NCBI GenBank assembly: GCA_965216915.1
Contig: CBDCGS010000011.1
Span: 1,488,001 to 1,552,000 of the forward strand
Source: CBDCGS01 sp965216915
GTDB lineage: Bacteria > Pseudomonadota > Alphaproteobacteria > UBA828
Direction of reading: 5' to 3'
Length of the DNA: 64,000 nt
Shown in pieces: positions 18,972-28,054 of the stretch. Both the position numbers and the translations under genes were made by a program. The notes under the pieces were generated by a model. It was not told the origin of the DNA. It saw nothing but the letters and a program-made list of their open reading frames with translations, and did no database searches. Position 1 is the first letter of the stretch. Each line of letters begins with the position of its first letter.

Positions 18972-20189
18972 TTACCAGGCCTGACGCAGAAGTGCGATCA
19001 CGTCGTCTTTCGATTGCACTTGCCGCGGGTTGCTGGCGACGATGATGTCTTCGAGAGCGTCGCGCGCAATGCCGTCGAAATCATCCTCGGTGACACCGAC
19101 GTCGCGAAGCCTCCAGGGCAAGCCCATATCGTCGCGCACCAGCTTGAGCACCTCGTCGCCGGCGGCAATCGCGGCCTCTTCCTCGCTCATGCCGCCGACA
19201 TCCACGCCCATTGATTCCGCGACCCAGGCCTGTTGCGCGGCGACCGCCGGGCGGTTGAACGCCATGACCGTCGGCATCATCACGGCCGAAGTCTCGCCAT
19301 GGGGTACGTTGCAGCGCGCGCCAAGCTGGTGGCCGATGCCATGGCAGAGCCCCAGCGTGACGTTGGCGAGCCCGCAGACGGACATCCACGCCGCCGTCAT
19401 GCATTGTCCCCGCGCCACCATGTCACCCGGATCTGTTTTGCTCTCGCGCAGGTAGCGCGTGAGCATGTTGAGGGCGCGGTAGGCGAGCGCGTCCGTGAAG
19501 GGTTGCGCCGTCGCCGAGCACATCGCCTCGATGCAGTGGTCCACGGCGCGCATCCCGGTGCCGAGCCAAAGGCGTTCGGGGGTCTCGGTGGTCAGCGCTG
19601 GATCGAGGAAGACCGCCCGTGCCGTGATGCGCGGGTCCATGTAGAGGTCTTTGACCTTGCGCGCCTCATCGGTGATTCCGACGAAATAAGTGAACTCGCC
19701 CGCCGACAACGTGGTCGGGATCGCGAACATCGGGAGCGGATTGGTGGTGAGCGCCGGGATTTCGACCTTGTCCGGGTATTCGAACTTGATGCGATAGGTG
19801 TCGAGCGCGGCCGTGTCAGTGATGCCTTGCGCGAGGCATATCAAGACGGCTTTCGCGGTGTCGTTCGGCGTGCCACCGCCAAAGCTGATCACCGCGTCCG
19901 CGTTTTTGTCGCGGGCGAAATTCGCGGCTGCAATCACGCTCGCCCGCGGCACGTGCTGGGTCGTCTCCGCGAACACGCCGACACACCGGTTCCGCGTCGC
20001 GGCGGCCACTTTGTCGACGAGATCGGTCTTCTCGGCGAGCGAGTGGCCGGTGATGATCACGGCGCGGCCGACGCCGCATTTGTCGAGCTCGTCGGAGAGG
20101 CCGTCGAGGCTTCCAACGCCGAAATGGACCTCGTCCATCGGCAGGTTCTTGTAGCGTCCCTTCAGCTCTTTTTTCGGGACTTGCAGCAT
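18972..20189 (-). CDS. Iron-containing alcohol dehydrogenase / maleylacetate reductase-like
   Basis: A 405-residue group III dehydrogenase. The NAD(P) site is marked by ISFGGGTPNDTAKA and the metal-binding region by GTGMRAVDHCIEAMCS, GLCHGIGHQLGA and NVPHGETSAVMMP, which hold the expected His ligands. The family covers butanol/lactaldehyde dehydrogenases and maleylacetate reductase; the substrate is unknown. ATG at 20189 has GGGGAGAG upstream. It is first gene of the leftward catabolic operon and faces the CoA ligase across 129 bases containing a possible operator. Confidence 0.88.
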   Translation of the reverse strand: MLQVPKKELKGRYKNLPMDEVHFGVGSLDGLSDELDKCGVGRAVIITGHSLAEKTDLVDKVAAATRNRCVGVFAETTQHVPRASVIAAANFARDKNADAVISFGGGTPNDTAKAVLICLAQGITDTAALDTYRIKFEYPDKVEIPALTTNPLPMFAIPTTLSAGEFTYFVGITDEARKVKDLYMDPRITARAVFLDPALTTETPERLWLGTGMRAVDHCIEAMCSATAQPFTDALAYRALNMLTRYLRESKTDPGDMVARGQCMTAAWMSVCGLANVTLGLCHGIGHQLGARCNVPHGETSAVMMPTVMAFNRPAVAAQQAWVAESMGVDVGGMSEEEAAIAAGDEVLKLVRDDMGLPWRLRDVGVTEDDFDGIARDALEDIIVASNPRQVQSKDDVIALLRQAW

Positions 20190-20234
20190 CGATCGTCTCT
20201 CCCCCGGACGGCACCCCTGTCAGCGCAAAGCGAG

Positions 20235-20248
20235 CAAACACTTGTTTG
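20235..20248. promoter_or_regulatory. Candidate operator dyad in divergent promoter region
   Basis: CAAACACTTGTTTG has perfect 6-base arms around a 2-base spacer. It lies midway between the divergent dehydrogenase and CoA-ligase genes, where a shared regulator would bind. No regulator gene is adjacent. This is inference from symmetry and position only. Confidence 0.4.
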
Positions 20249-20318
20249 AATTTCGAGTCAAATCCGGCTAGAGCGGGCCTTTGTTTGACTGGCTCGGCAG
20301 CCTCGACGGAGCGTCTCC

Positions 20319-21872
20319 ATGCGCCTCATCGACTTCTTCGACCGCGGTCTCCGATACTTTCCCGATCGGGCGTGCTTGATCGACGAGACGGGAGAATACA
20401 GCTACCGCGAGGTCGGCGCGCGTAGCCACCGCACGGCCAACGCGCTCATCGCGGGCGGCCTGAAGCCGACCGACACGGTCGCCATCCTGAGTCCCAACGC
20501 GGCTGCGGCCTTCGAGGCCTGGATCGGCGCCGCGCGTGCCGGCGGCGTTTGGGTGGGTCTCGCGGCGCTCGCGTCCGTCGACGAGAACGCCTACGTCATT
20601 AATCACCGCGACGCGGCCTGGCTTTTCTACCATTCGAGCTTCGAGCCGGTGATCGCGCAGATTCGCGCCCAATGTCCGAAGCTCGAGCACGTCATTTGCC
20701 TCGACAAGGAAGGCGCGAGCGCGCCGTCCTTCGCACAGTTCATCGACGGCTTCGACGGGCCCGCGCCGGAGCTCCCCGACGAGCCCAATACCGTGATCAG
20801 CCATTTCACCTCAGGCGGCACGACCGGACTGCCGAAGGGCGCGATGTGGTCGAACCTGATCTGGGAGGCCTGGTCCGCCAACGTCTATGCGCACCTCCCC
20901 ATCAAGAAGCCGCCGGTGCACCTTTGTGCGACGTCGATGGCCCATGGTGCGGGCGTCTTCGCCTGGCCGCTCCTGCCGTTCGGCGGCACGATCGTTTGCC
21001 TGCAGAAGGCGGACCCGCTCACCATCCTCGAGGCGATGGACAAGTATCGGGTCACCCACACTTTCATGCCGCCGACGGTGATCTACATGATGATCGCCCA
21101 TCCCCGTGCCCGAGAGCTCGACTTCTCGGCGATGGATTATTTCATCTATGGCGGTGCGCCCATGTCGGCGGACAAGGTGAAGCAGGCCATCGATCTCTTC
21201 GGACCATGCATGACCCAGATCTATGGCCAGGCGGAATGCCCGTGCACGATCGGGATCTTGACACCCGAGGATCATCTCGAGGCCCTCGCCGACCCGGCAA
21301 AGGCGCATCGATTGCTAAGTTGCGGGCGGCCACCGGTTTTTGTGCAGGTCGAGATGATGGATGACGAGGGCAACCTGCTCGCCCCCGGCGCGTGGGGCGA
21401 GATCGTGGTGCGCGGCACCTTCGTCTCTCTCGGCTATTACGCGGACCCGGAGGCCACGGCCGACATCAGCGCCTTCGGTTGGCATCATACGGGCGACATT
21501 GGCTACAAGGACGAGGACGGCTTCGTCTACATCGTCGATCGTAAGAAGGACATGATCATCTCGGGTGGTCTCAACGTCTTCCCAATCGAGATCGAACGTG
21601 TGATCTGGAGCCATCCGGCGGTTCAGGATTGCGCGGTGATCGGCGTGCCTGACGAGAAATGGGGCGAGGCGGTCAAGGCGGTCGTCGAGCTCAAGCCCGA
21701 CGGACAGGCGAGCGCGGACGAGATCATCGCCCTCTGCAAGGACAAGCTGTCGACCTACAAGGCGCCGAAGACCGTCGATTTTTGGGATGAGCTCCCGCGC
21801 AGTGGCGTCGGAAAGGTGCTGAAACGCGAGGTCCGCGCGCATTTCTGGAAGGGTCACGACCGCCGGATTTGA
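20319..21872 (+). CDS. AMP-dependent acyl-CoA ligase
   Basis: A 517-residue ANL-superfamily ligase. The P-loop-like motif is SHFTSGGTTGLPKGAM, the adenylate-binding motif YGQAECP, and the hinge and C-terminal motifs YIVDRKKDMIISGG and RSGVGKVLKREVR, with the catalytic Lys in GKVLK. It should activate a carboxylic acid to an adenylate and then a CoA thioester. It lies divergent from the hyuA/hyuB/alcohol dehydrogenase operon, so a common pathway is plausible but not shown. The acyl substrate cannot be predicted. Confidence 0.9.
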   Translation: MRLIDFFDRGLRYFPDRACLIDETGEYSYREVGARSHRTANALIAGGLKPTDTVAILSPNAAAAFEAWIGAARAGGVWVGLAALASVDENAYVINHRDAAWLFYHSSFEPVIAQIRAQCPKLEHVICLDKEGASAPSFAQFIDGFDGPAPELPDEPNTVISHFTSGGTTGLPKGAMWSNLIWEAWSANVYAHLPIKKPPVHLCATSMAHGAGVFAWPLLPFGGTIVCLQKADPLTILEAMDKYRVTHTFMPPTVIYMMIAHPRARELDFSAMDYFIYGGAPMSADKVKQAIDLFGPCMTQIYGQAECPCTIGILTPEDHLEALADPAKAHRLLSCGRPPVFVQVEMMDDEGNLLAPGAWGEIVVRGTFVSLGYYADPEATADISAFGWHHTGDIGYKDEDGFVYIVDRKKDMIISGGLNVFPIEIERVIWSHPAVQDCAVIGVPDEKWGEAVKAVVELKPDGQASADEIIALCKDKLSTYKAPKTVDFWDELPRSGVGKVLKREVRAHFWKGHDRRI

Positions 21873-22140
21873 TCCGGCCCCGCGCGGGAACGGATTTTCT
21901 CCAGCCATTGCGCGTCAACGCCTTGCAGGCGACGCGACAGCGCCTACGTGAAATTACAGCACCATTCCGACAAATTCGCGCCCCATTTGTCCGGTTTTCT
22001 CTGCGCTGCGTCACCCTGCCAACCCCCAACACATTGATATTGGTACCTTATTATGTGTGGTATCTGCGATGTAGACTTATATGTAGTATGCTGCGCGGTC
22101 GAGTCGTGCGATGTTGCCCAAATGTCATGAGGGAGAGGCC
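21873..22140. promoter_or_regulatory. AT-rich intergenic region upstream of the ParA-like gene
   Basis: The first bases contain CCCCGCGCGGG followed soon by GGATTTTC, a possible weak terminator for the ligase gene. The second half (about 22030-22095) is much richer in A and T than its surroundings, with several TATA-like words, and probably holds the promoter of the parA-like operon. I do not assign exact -35/-10 boxes. No gene is evident. Confidence 0.45.
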
Positions 22141-22848
22141 ATGCACACCATCGTAGTCGCATCCCGCAAGGGAGGTTCGGGCAAGACCACCCTGGCGGGC
22201 CACCTGGCTGTCCAGGCGGAGATGGCCGGCGCCGGACCGGTCGCGCTGGTCGATGCCGATCCACAAGGGAGCCTCACCGACTGGTGGAATGCCCGGCCTT
22301 CGCCCACGCCGGCATTCGTGCAAACGACGGTGTCGGAGCTGCCCGGCAACATCAAGCGCCTCGACGGCCTTGGCTTCAAGTTTCTGATCGTCGACACGCC
22401 GCCCGCGCTCACCGCCACCACGACCGAGGTGATGCGACACGCCGATTTGGTTCTGATTCCCTCACGCCCGAGCCCGCACGACCTGCGCTCGATCGGTGCG
22501 ACAGTGGATCTCGTCGAGCATCTCGGCCGTCCGATGGTGTTCGTGCTCAACGCGGCGACGCCGCGCGCCCGGATCACGGGCGAAGCGATCGGTGTCCTCT
22601 CACAACACGGTCCGTTGGCGCCGGTCGTCATCCATCAGCGCGTCGATTTCGCTGCCAGCATGATCGATGGCCGGACCGCCATGGAGCTGCCGGGTGACTC
22701 GCGCTCCAAGGACGAGGTCGTTCGCCTCTGGGCCTATGTGCGCGAACGCATCACGGGCGAGCGCCAGAGCGCCGCGCCACGCCCGCTACCGGTAAGGGAG
22801 CCGAGCGCCCCCTTGTTTGCGAGTTCTCGTGCGGTCGGTGGAGCATAG
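22141..22848 (+). CDS. ParA-family ATPase
   Basis: A 235-residue deviant-Walker-A ATPase. ASRKGGSGKTTLAGHLA at residues 7-23 is the P-loop, LVDADPQGSLTDWW is the A' motif and FLIVDTPPALTATT the Walker B region. ParA-like proteins position DNA or protein cargo on the nucleoid or cell pole. No ParB or centromere-like repeats lie next to it. ATG 22141 follows GAGGGAGAGG; an upstream in-frame TTG at 22111 is unlikely. The membrane-anchored proline-rich gene follows 3 bases later, so the two proteins probably work together. Confidence 0.88.
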   Translation: MHTIVVASRKGGSGKTTLAGHLAVQAEMAGAGPVALVDADPQGSLTDWWNARPSPTPAFVQTTVSELPGNIKRLDGLGFKFLIVDTPPALTATTTEVMRHADLVLIPSRPSPHDLRSIGATVDLVEHLGRPMVFVLNAATPRARITGEAIGVLSQHGPLAPVVIHQRVDFAASMIDGRTAMELPGDSRSKDEVVRLWAYVRERITGERQSAAPRPLPVREPSAPLFASSRAVGGA

Positions 22849-22851
22849 ATC

Positions 22852-24582
22852 ATGCCAAACCCGTCGACCGAGCCGCCTCCTGATGGGCTCTTAGCGCGGA
22901 AAGGCTCCGCCCAGCCAGCGATTGCGCTCGATGGGGATCAAGAGCGCCACGCGCCGAGCGACAGCTGGCCCGCGCCGGCTGACATCAACGGTGACGACGA
23001 CGATGCGGCAGCGTCCGTCGCGACCAAGGCCGAGGGGTCCGAGACCGCTGCCGGCAAAGCCGGCGCCACTGTGCCGGAGGCCAAGCTCAAGCCGACCGAC
23101 CTGAAGCGCGGCACCCTGACGGAATCGGCGTTCGCGGTCTTGACATCCGCCGGATCCGAACCGCGCGAAGAGCCTGCGGATGGGCCAGATGCGGGAGACC
23201 CACCACCCGCGCGCGAAGCGAGCCCCGCGCCGGATAAGATCGCGCCGGCAATCGGCGCGGCGCCACCCGGCGAGCGGACGCCCGCCCAAACCACCCCGGC
23301 GGACGCGGATGTGTCGCCGGCGGCCGAGCCGCCGAGGCTTCCAGCAGCGCCGGGTGTGCCGTACCCGGCCGATCGTAAGGGCCCGGCCGATCGCGTGAGC
23401 CCGGCTGGCCGCACCGGCAAGCGCCCCGAGCCGCGTCTCGCGGCGCCGCAGCGCCCGGGCGCACCCCACACGCGACCCGAGCGCACTGTGCCCAAACGCC
23501 CGCTCGCGCCTCAGCCGCGTCCCAGGCGGCAGAGCGGGCGAGGCCGTTGGGTGACCGCGGCGGCCATCGTCGCCGCTGCGGTCGGTATCGCGATCTGGCT
23601 GACCGGGGGAAGCGGCGAACCGACGGACGGTACCGAGCAAGCGTCTGGGCCGGCGGTTCAAAGCACGAGCACGCGCGCAGCCGATGCCTCGTCGCCCGCC
23701 CAGCCTGAGCAGACCGACATCACGGAGCCGGCGTGGGCGTCAGGCGAGGCGGCTGCCGTGGTGGCGAATCCGGCAACAGACGTCGAAGCGCCGGAAGTGC
23801 CACCCCCGGCGGCGGAGGCAGTCCCGGCTGCGGCTGACCTGGCCGATCAACCTGTCGCTCCGGTTCAGGCTCCGGAAGGCGAGGCGGAGACGGTGGCGAT
23901 CGATGACCCGGCGCCCTCACAAGAGACGGAGGGCTCGCCGCCCCCGGCCTCTCAAGCAGCGTCCGGCGGAGAGGCCGCCATGGCGGCGGCGCGTGAAGCA
24001 CCGAAAGGTCCCGAAGACAGCGCTGCGTCGGCGACAAGCGAGCCGATCTCGGCCCCGACACGCTCGGAGGAGACGGCACCGCCGGTGCTGACCGCGGCGG
24101 AGGCTGAGCCGGTTCCATCGGTGGATCGGCCGGTTCCGCCCATGCCGATCGTGGACACCCCCTCCGTCGACGTGATCCGTGTTGAGGCCGGCGGAAGCGC
24201 CGTGCTCGCCGGGCGTGGGAAGCCGAACACCGACCTGATCATCCTCCACAACAACGAGCCGATCGGCGTGACCACCGTAGACATGCTCGGCTCGTGGGTC
24301 TTTCTTCCGGTGAAACCACTCCCCGATGGGCCGCACGAGTTCACGCTCGTGCCGAAAAACGCGACCGAAAGCATCGTTCTGCCGCCCGTTCCCAAATCAT
24401 CGCCCGAGGGTCAATCGGTCGTCGAACCCGTGCGCGACGACGGACCTGAAGCCGAACTCGCAACGCCCCGCCCGCGCCGCAAGCCCGCGATGTCGGAGCG
24501 CGCGCCCGTCGAGCCTGCAGACGATCTACGGGTGCAAATGCCCGACGACCGGCATGCGCATCTCGCCGGCGAGAGACTTTAG
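22852..24582 (+). CDS. Single-pass membrane protein with disordered Pro/Ala-rich regions and a C-terminal Ig-like domain
   Basis: A 576-residue protein not recognised by name. About residues 1-230 are low-complexity Pro/Ala/Glu/Arg sequence and end in an Arg-rich stretch. One transmembrane segment (TAAAIVAAAVGIAIWL, about 234-250) follows, which predicts a cytoplasmic N-terminus. A second Pro/Ala/Glu-rich stretch leads to a folded part (about 437-515): VIRVEAGGSAVLAGRGKPNTDLI in pieces, then GSWVFLPVKPLPDGPHEFTL. That part resembles the Ig-like domain of alphaproteobacterial LysM-type envelope proteins, but no LysM is present. Linkage to a ParA suggests a polar or envelope-anchored partner. 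The C-terminus stops 2 bases before repeat copy 4. Confidence 0.75.
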   Translation: MPNPSTEPPPDGLLARKGSAQPAIALDGDQERHAPSDSWPAPADINGDDDDAAASVATKAEGSETAAGKAGATVPEAKLKPTDLKRGTLTESAFAVLTSAGSEPREEPADGPDAGDPPPAREASPAPDKIAPAIGAAPPGERTPAQTTPADADVSPAAEPPRLPAAPGVPYPADRKGPADRVSPAGRTGKRPEPRLAAPQRPGAPHTRPERTVPKRPLAPQPRPRRQSGRGRWVTAAAIVAAAVGIAIWLTGGSGEPTDGTEQASGPAVQSTSTRAADASSPAQPEQTDITEPAWASGEAAAVVANPATDVEAPEVPPPAAEAVPAAADLADQPVAPVQAPEGEAETVAIDDPAPSQETEGSPPPASQAASGGEAAMAAAREAPKGPEDSAASATSEPISAPTRSEETAPPVLTAAEAEPVPSVDRPVPPMPIVDTPSVDVIRVEAGGSAVLAGRGKPNTDLIILHNNEPIGVTTVDMLGSWVFLPVKPLPDGPHEFTLVPKNATESIVLPPVPKSSPEGQSVVEPVRDDGPEAELATPRPRRKPAMSERAPVEPADDLRVQMPDDRHAHLAGERL

Positions 24583-24584
24583 CT

Positions 24585-24674
24585 TAGAGCATTTCACGTT
24601 CACTCGTGCTCTCTCGTTGGCATTGACGCAAATGCGTCGTCGCAGGTGATGCCACCTGATCGGGATTTGCTCTA
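24585..24674 (-). repeat. Dispersed TAGAGCA...TGCTCTA repeat, copy 4 (inverted, short)
   Basis: A 90-bp copy, about 15 bases shorter than the others because of an internal gap between the left arm and the GACGCAAATGCGTC core. Its right-hand CTA supplies the TAG stop of the leftward MipZ-like gene at 24672-24674. The rightward membrane-protein gene ends 2 bases before the left edge. The site lies between two convergent genes. Confidence 0.85.
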
Positions 24675-25541
24675 GGCTCGCGCCGGCTCCTTCGTCGCGA
24701 CGCCGATCGTTTCGAGCAAGTCGAGGAGCTCGCGGCGGGCCGCGAGATGGCTCCGCTGCGGTGCCCGATTTTGGCTTTCGGCTTCCGCCAAATCGATCAA
24801 CGTCAAGCCGCGCAAGAATAGCTCCCTAAACACCACGCGCTCGCCGAAGCCCGGCGCGACACGAAAACCGATGCGCTGGGCAAGCTTGGCGAGCAGCACC
24901 CCGATGTCGCGCTTGTTGTGCGCCTCGACATGCGACAGCCGGTTGCGCATCACCACCCAATCGATCGGCGGCTGGCCTTGGATGACACGCCGGTTGTTTT
25001 GCTCCCACACCATCTGCGTATAGACGCTCGGCGCCAGAACCTCTCGCTTCGCGACATCGATCTGTGCGATCACATCGATGTCGAGGTAGCTGTCGTTGAG
25101 CGGGGTTACCAGTGTGTCGGCGTAGCTATGCCCCAGACGTGCAAGGGCGGAATCCGAACCCGGCGAATCAATCACGACATAGTCACACGAAGCGAGGGCA
25201 GACCATGCCGCTTCGAATTCCGCCCGCTCCTTCTCCGGGCTGTCGGGCTCCAACGATCGCTCGACCCGGCGGTGCATCGGCATGCGCAGCCCGCCATGCT
25301 GGTCTGCGCGAAACGTCTCGCGGTTCGCGAGATAGCGGCTGAGCGTGCCCTGGCGTCCGTCGAGGTCGATGCTCCCCACGGAATAGCCGAGCTTGAGCAG
25401 GGCGACGACCAGATGCATGGCGATCGTTGATTTGCCCGTGCCGCCCTTTTCGTTGCCGACCACGATGACATGCGGGCGCGGTTGGGTCGGTTGGGGATCG
25501 ACGGGCGATTCGGCGATGATGAGTTCGTCAACCATGGGCAT
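24672..25541 (-). CDS. mipZ: MipZ-like division-plane positioning ATPase
   Basis: A 289-residue ParA-superfamily ATPase. VVGNEKGGTGKSTIAMHL near residues 24-41 is the deviant P-loop, and SIDLDGRQGTLSRYLANRE is the MipZ-type switch region; CDYVVIDSPGSD is the Walker B region. The long C-terminal part (PPIDWVVMRNRLSHVEAHNK, FGERVVFRELFLRGLTLIDL) is characteristic of MipZ rather than plasmid ParA. MipZ forms a gradient from the ParB-bound pole and keeps FtsZ away from it. ATG 25541 is favoured by AGAGG upstream; ATG 25535 is an alternative. The stop codon lies in repeat copy 4. Confidence 0.88.
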   Translation of the reverse strand: MPMVDELIIAESPVDPQPTQPRPHVIVVGNEKGGTGKSTIAMHLVVALLKLGYSVGSIDLDGRQGTLSRYLANRETFRADQHGGLRMPMHRRVERSLEPDSPEKERAEFEAAWSALASCDYVVIDSPGSDSALARLGHSYADTLVTPLNDSYLDIDVIAQIDVAKREVLAPSVYTQMVWEQNNRRVIQGQPPIDWVVMRNRLSHVEAHNKRDIGVLLAKLAQRIGFRVAPGFGERVVFRELFLRGLTLIDLAEAESQNRAPQRSHLAARRELLDLLETIGVATKEPARA

Positions 25542-25589
25542 TCGGCCTCTTGTGATCTCCCGGAACCGCGCCAAACGGGCGGGCCGCGT

Positions 25590-26126
25590 TCAAAACAGGA
25601 TCTTCCACTCGTGGTCGTTCTCGTCGGCCGCACGCTCCGCCGGCCGCGTCGCCTGCGACGCGGTCTCAGGCGTCGGTACCCGGGAGCGGCGCGAAGCAGA
25701 GGGCCCCGCGTCGGGTGCCGCTTCCCGCGCCGCGGCGGTCATGCGCAATGCCTTGAGTCCGGCAATGCGCCGAGCAAGCGCCTCCGTCGCGCCCCAGCCG
25801 ACGAGGTCACCGCGCGTGCCGCATCGCTGCACCGCAGCCCAGCGGCCGCCGGGCTGCGGTTGAATGGTTGCGACGATCGCCTCGCCTTCGATCGGCGCAT
25901 CGAGCGCTCGCGTGTAGGCAGGGACGTCGCCGTCCCACAAGTTCCCGATCACCCGCCAATCGAAGCCCTTCGAGACGAGGAGATCCGCGGCACGCACGCA
26001 GCTCTGCGGGGTGTCGCCGAGATAGTACGACACCATGATGTCGAGTGCCGCCGATCCAGCGCGCGCGCCTTGCAGCGCGTCGATGAGCGTGTCGAAGCGG
26101 TCCGTCGGACCGGCGCAGTCCTGCAT
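25590..26126 (-). CDS. Uncharacterised protein upstream of mipZ
   Basis: A 178-residue protein. Residues 1-100 look folded: LDIMVSYYLGD, then LLVSKGFDWRVIG and AYTRALDAPIEGE, a layout reminiscent of the short phage ABA-sandwich domain, and QPQPGGRWAAVQRCG. The rest is Ala/Arg/Pro-rich and probably disordered, ending DENDHEWKILF. No signal peptide or membrane segment is seen. It lies 48 bases upstream of the MipZ-like gene on the same strand and may be co-transcribed. The domain resemblance is weak and I propose no function. Confidence 0.65.
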   Translation of the reverse strand: MQDCAGPTDRFDTLIDALQGARAGSAALDIMVSYYLGDTPQSCVRAADLLVSKGFDWRVIGNLWDGDVPAYTRALDAPIEGEAIVATIQPQPGGRWAAVQRCGTRGDLVGWGATEALARRIAGLKALRMTAAAREAAPDAGPSASRRSRVPTPETASQATRPAERAADENDHEWKILF

Positions 26127-26275
26127 GACCCCGGCGTCCTCGTCGCCGCGATCATGCGCGGCGATTTCGTGAACGACGAGCGCGCCCGTTCCACACGGCG
26201 CGTCTCCCTCGCGAATCGACTATAGCAGAAAGGGCCCGCGCGCGGGGTTTGGAACGCGCTGATCGCACGCGATCG

Positions 26276-27862
26276 TTAGTATCCGAGGGCGCAGCCGTCC
26301 TTGCGCGGCTCGGAACCGCCGGTCAGCACGCCCTCGGTGCCGTCGATCCAGATTGCCTGGCCGCCGCCGAACGGGCCATCCGCGCGCACGACGGGATGAC
26401 CGTAGCCCGCGAGCGCGGCGGCCGTTTGATCGCTGATGGTGGTTTCCAAGCCAAGCACGCCATCGAAATGGAACGCGCGCGGGCAATCGAGCGCTTCCTG
26501 CACGTCCATGCCAAAATCGATCATGTTGGTGAGGAAATGGGCATGCCCCGTGGCCTGATAGTGCCCGCCCATCACGCCAAATGGCATCAGCGCGTCGTCG
26601 CCCTGGCCGAGCATGCCCGGGATGATCGTGTGCATAGGGCGCTTGCCGGGCGCGATGCCGTTGGGATGCACGGCGTCGATCTGAAAGCTCGCTCCGCGGT
26701 TTTGCAACATGATCCCGGTTTCGGTGCAAAGCCCGCTGCCAAAGCTGTGGAACAGCGAGTTGATGAAGGACACTGCGTTGCGGTCGCGGTCGACGACGGT
26801 GAGATAGACCGTGTCGCGATGCTCCGGCAAGCCGGGGGGCGGTAAGTCCCCGATCGCGCGCGCGGCGCTGATCTGCTGGCGCAGGCCGTCGGCATAGGCC
26901 GGCAGGAGAAGCTCCTCGGTCGGCACCGCGACCGCATCGGGGTCGCCGATCAGCGCCGCCCGGTCCCGATAGGCGAGGCGGGTCGCCTCGGCCTCGAGAT
27001 GAAGCCGCTCCGGCCCGACCGGGTCGAGCCCGGCGAGGTCGAAGCCCTGGAGAATGTTGAGCATGATCAGAGCGACGATGCCTTGGCCGTTGGGCGGGCA
27101 CTCATAGACATCGTAGCCCCGATAGTTCGTGCTGATCGGTGTGACATATTGCGGCTCGAAGCCGGCGAGGTCGTCCGTGGTCAAGAGGGCGCCCTTGGCT
27201 CCGAGAAAATCCACGATGCTCGCGGCGATGGGGCCGTCGTAGAACGCCCGCGCGCCACCCTCGGCAATCGCCCGGAGCGTCTCGGCGAGCGCCGGCTGGC
27301 GGTGCCGGGTTCCGGCGGCGGGTGCTCTGCCATTTGGCAGAAAGATGGCTTTGGCGTTGTCGCAGGCCGACAGCTTCTCGCCGTTCGCCGCCCAATCGTG
27401 AGCGATGCGGCCATGCACGACATAGCCGTGTGCCGCCGCATCGATGGCGGGCTGGAGCAGCGTGTCGAAGCCGAGCGTGCCATGGTCCTCCAGCAAACGC
27501 CCCCAGGTTGCCACCGCGCCCGGCACCGTCACGGCGTGGGGGCTCTGATAGTCGATCGCGCTGATGCCCTGCTCCTCGAACCACGCAACCGACGCGCGCG
27601 CGGGCGCCCGGCCGGAGCCGTTGATCGCGATCGGCGGCACCCGCCCCTTGGGCGCGTAGAGGGCGAAGCAATCGCCGCCGATGCCGGTCGACTGCGGTTC
27701 GACGACGCCGAGCAGCGCGCACGCGGCCACGGCCGCATCGATGGCATTGCCGCCGGCCTTGAGCACGTCGATCGCGGTGGCTGTGGCAAGCGGGTGGGAT
27801 GTCGCCGCCACACCGTGGATGCCGTGGACCGGCGAACGGCCGGGACGCTGAAAATCGCGCAT
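26276..27862 (-). CDS. Gamma-glutamyltransferase family protein
   Basis: A 528-residue Ntn-hydrolase of the gamma-glutamyltranspeptidase family. Signature segments are GVAATSHPLATATAIDVLKAGG in pieces, GVVEPQSTGIGGD, and HRDTVYLTVVDRDRNAVSF, where the Thr of DTVYL aligns with the family's self-cleavage nucleophile. The later GVMGGHYQATGHAHFLTNM is also typical. It should transfer or hydrolyse gamma-glutamyl groups, or act as a related acylase. No clear signal peptide precedes the domain, so it may be cytoplasmic, unlike E. coli Ggt. ATG 27862 is backed by AGGAGGAAG. Confidence 0.92.
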   Translation of the reverse strand: MRDFQRPGRSPVHGIHGVAATSHPLATATAIDVLKAGGNAIDAAVAACALLGVVEPQSTGIGGDCFALYAPKGRVPPIAINGSGRAPARASVAWFEEQGISAIDYQSPHAVTVPGAVATWGRLLEDHGTLGFDTLLQPAIDAAAHGYVVHGRIAHDWAANGEKLSACDNAKAIFLPNGRAPAAGTRHRQPALAETLRAIAEGGARAFYDGPIAASIVDFLGAKGALLTTDDLAGFEPQYVTPISTNYRGYDVYECPPNGQGIVALIMLNILQGFDLAGLDPVGPERLHLEAEATRLAYRDRAALIGDPDAVAVPTEELLLPAYADGLRQQISAARAIGDLPPPGLPEHRDTVYLTVVDRDRNAVSFINSLFHSFGSGLCTETGIMLQNRGASFQIDAVHPNGIAPGKRPMHTIIPGMLGQGDDALMPFGVMGGHYQATGHAHFLTNMIDFGMDVQEALDCPRAFHFDGVLGLETTISDQTAAALAGYGHPVVRADGPFGGGQAIWIDGTEGVLTGGSEPRKDGCALGY

Positions 27863-28054
27863 GCTGGTGCTTCCTCCTGGCGCCGGGCAGCCACTATGCA
27901 CGGCGGCCGTTGCATTGCAAACCGCGGGCCGGGACTGCCGCGGGCCGCGCCGCCCCGATCATCGGTTGGCCGCGAGGATCGGCGCGCTATATGCTTTTGC
28001 GGGCAGGCGGTGCCCGTCCCTGACGGGTGCCCACGTCATCAAAGGGAGGTTGGA

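Noticed and set aside
20268..20280. Possible seventh repeat copy beginning CTAGAGC
   Set aside because: Only the first few bases match; the core and the other end are absent.
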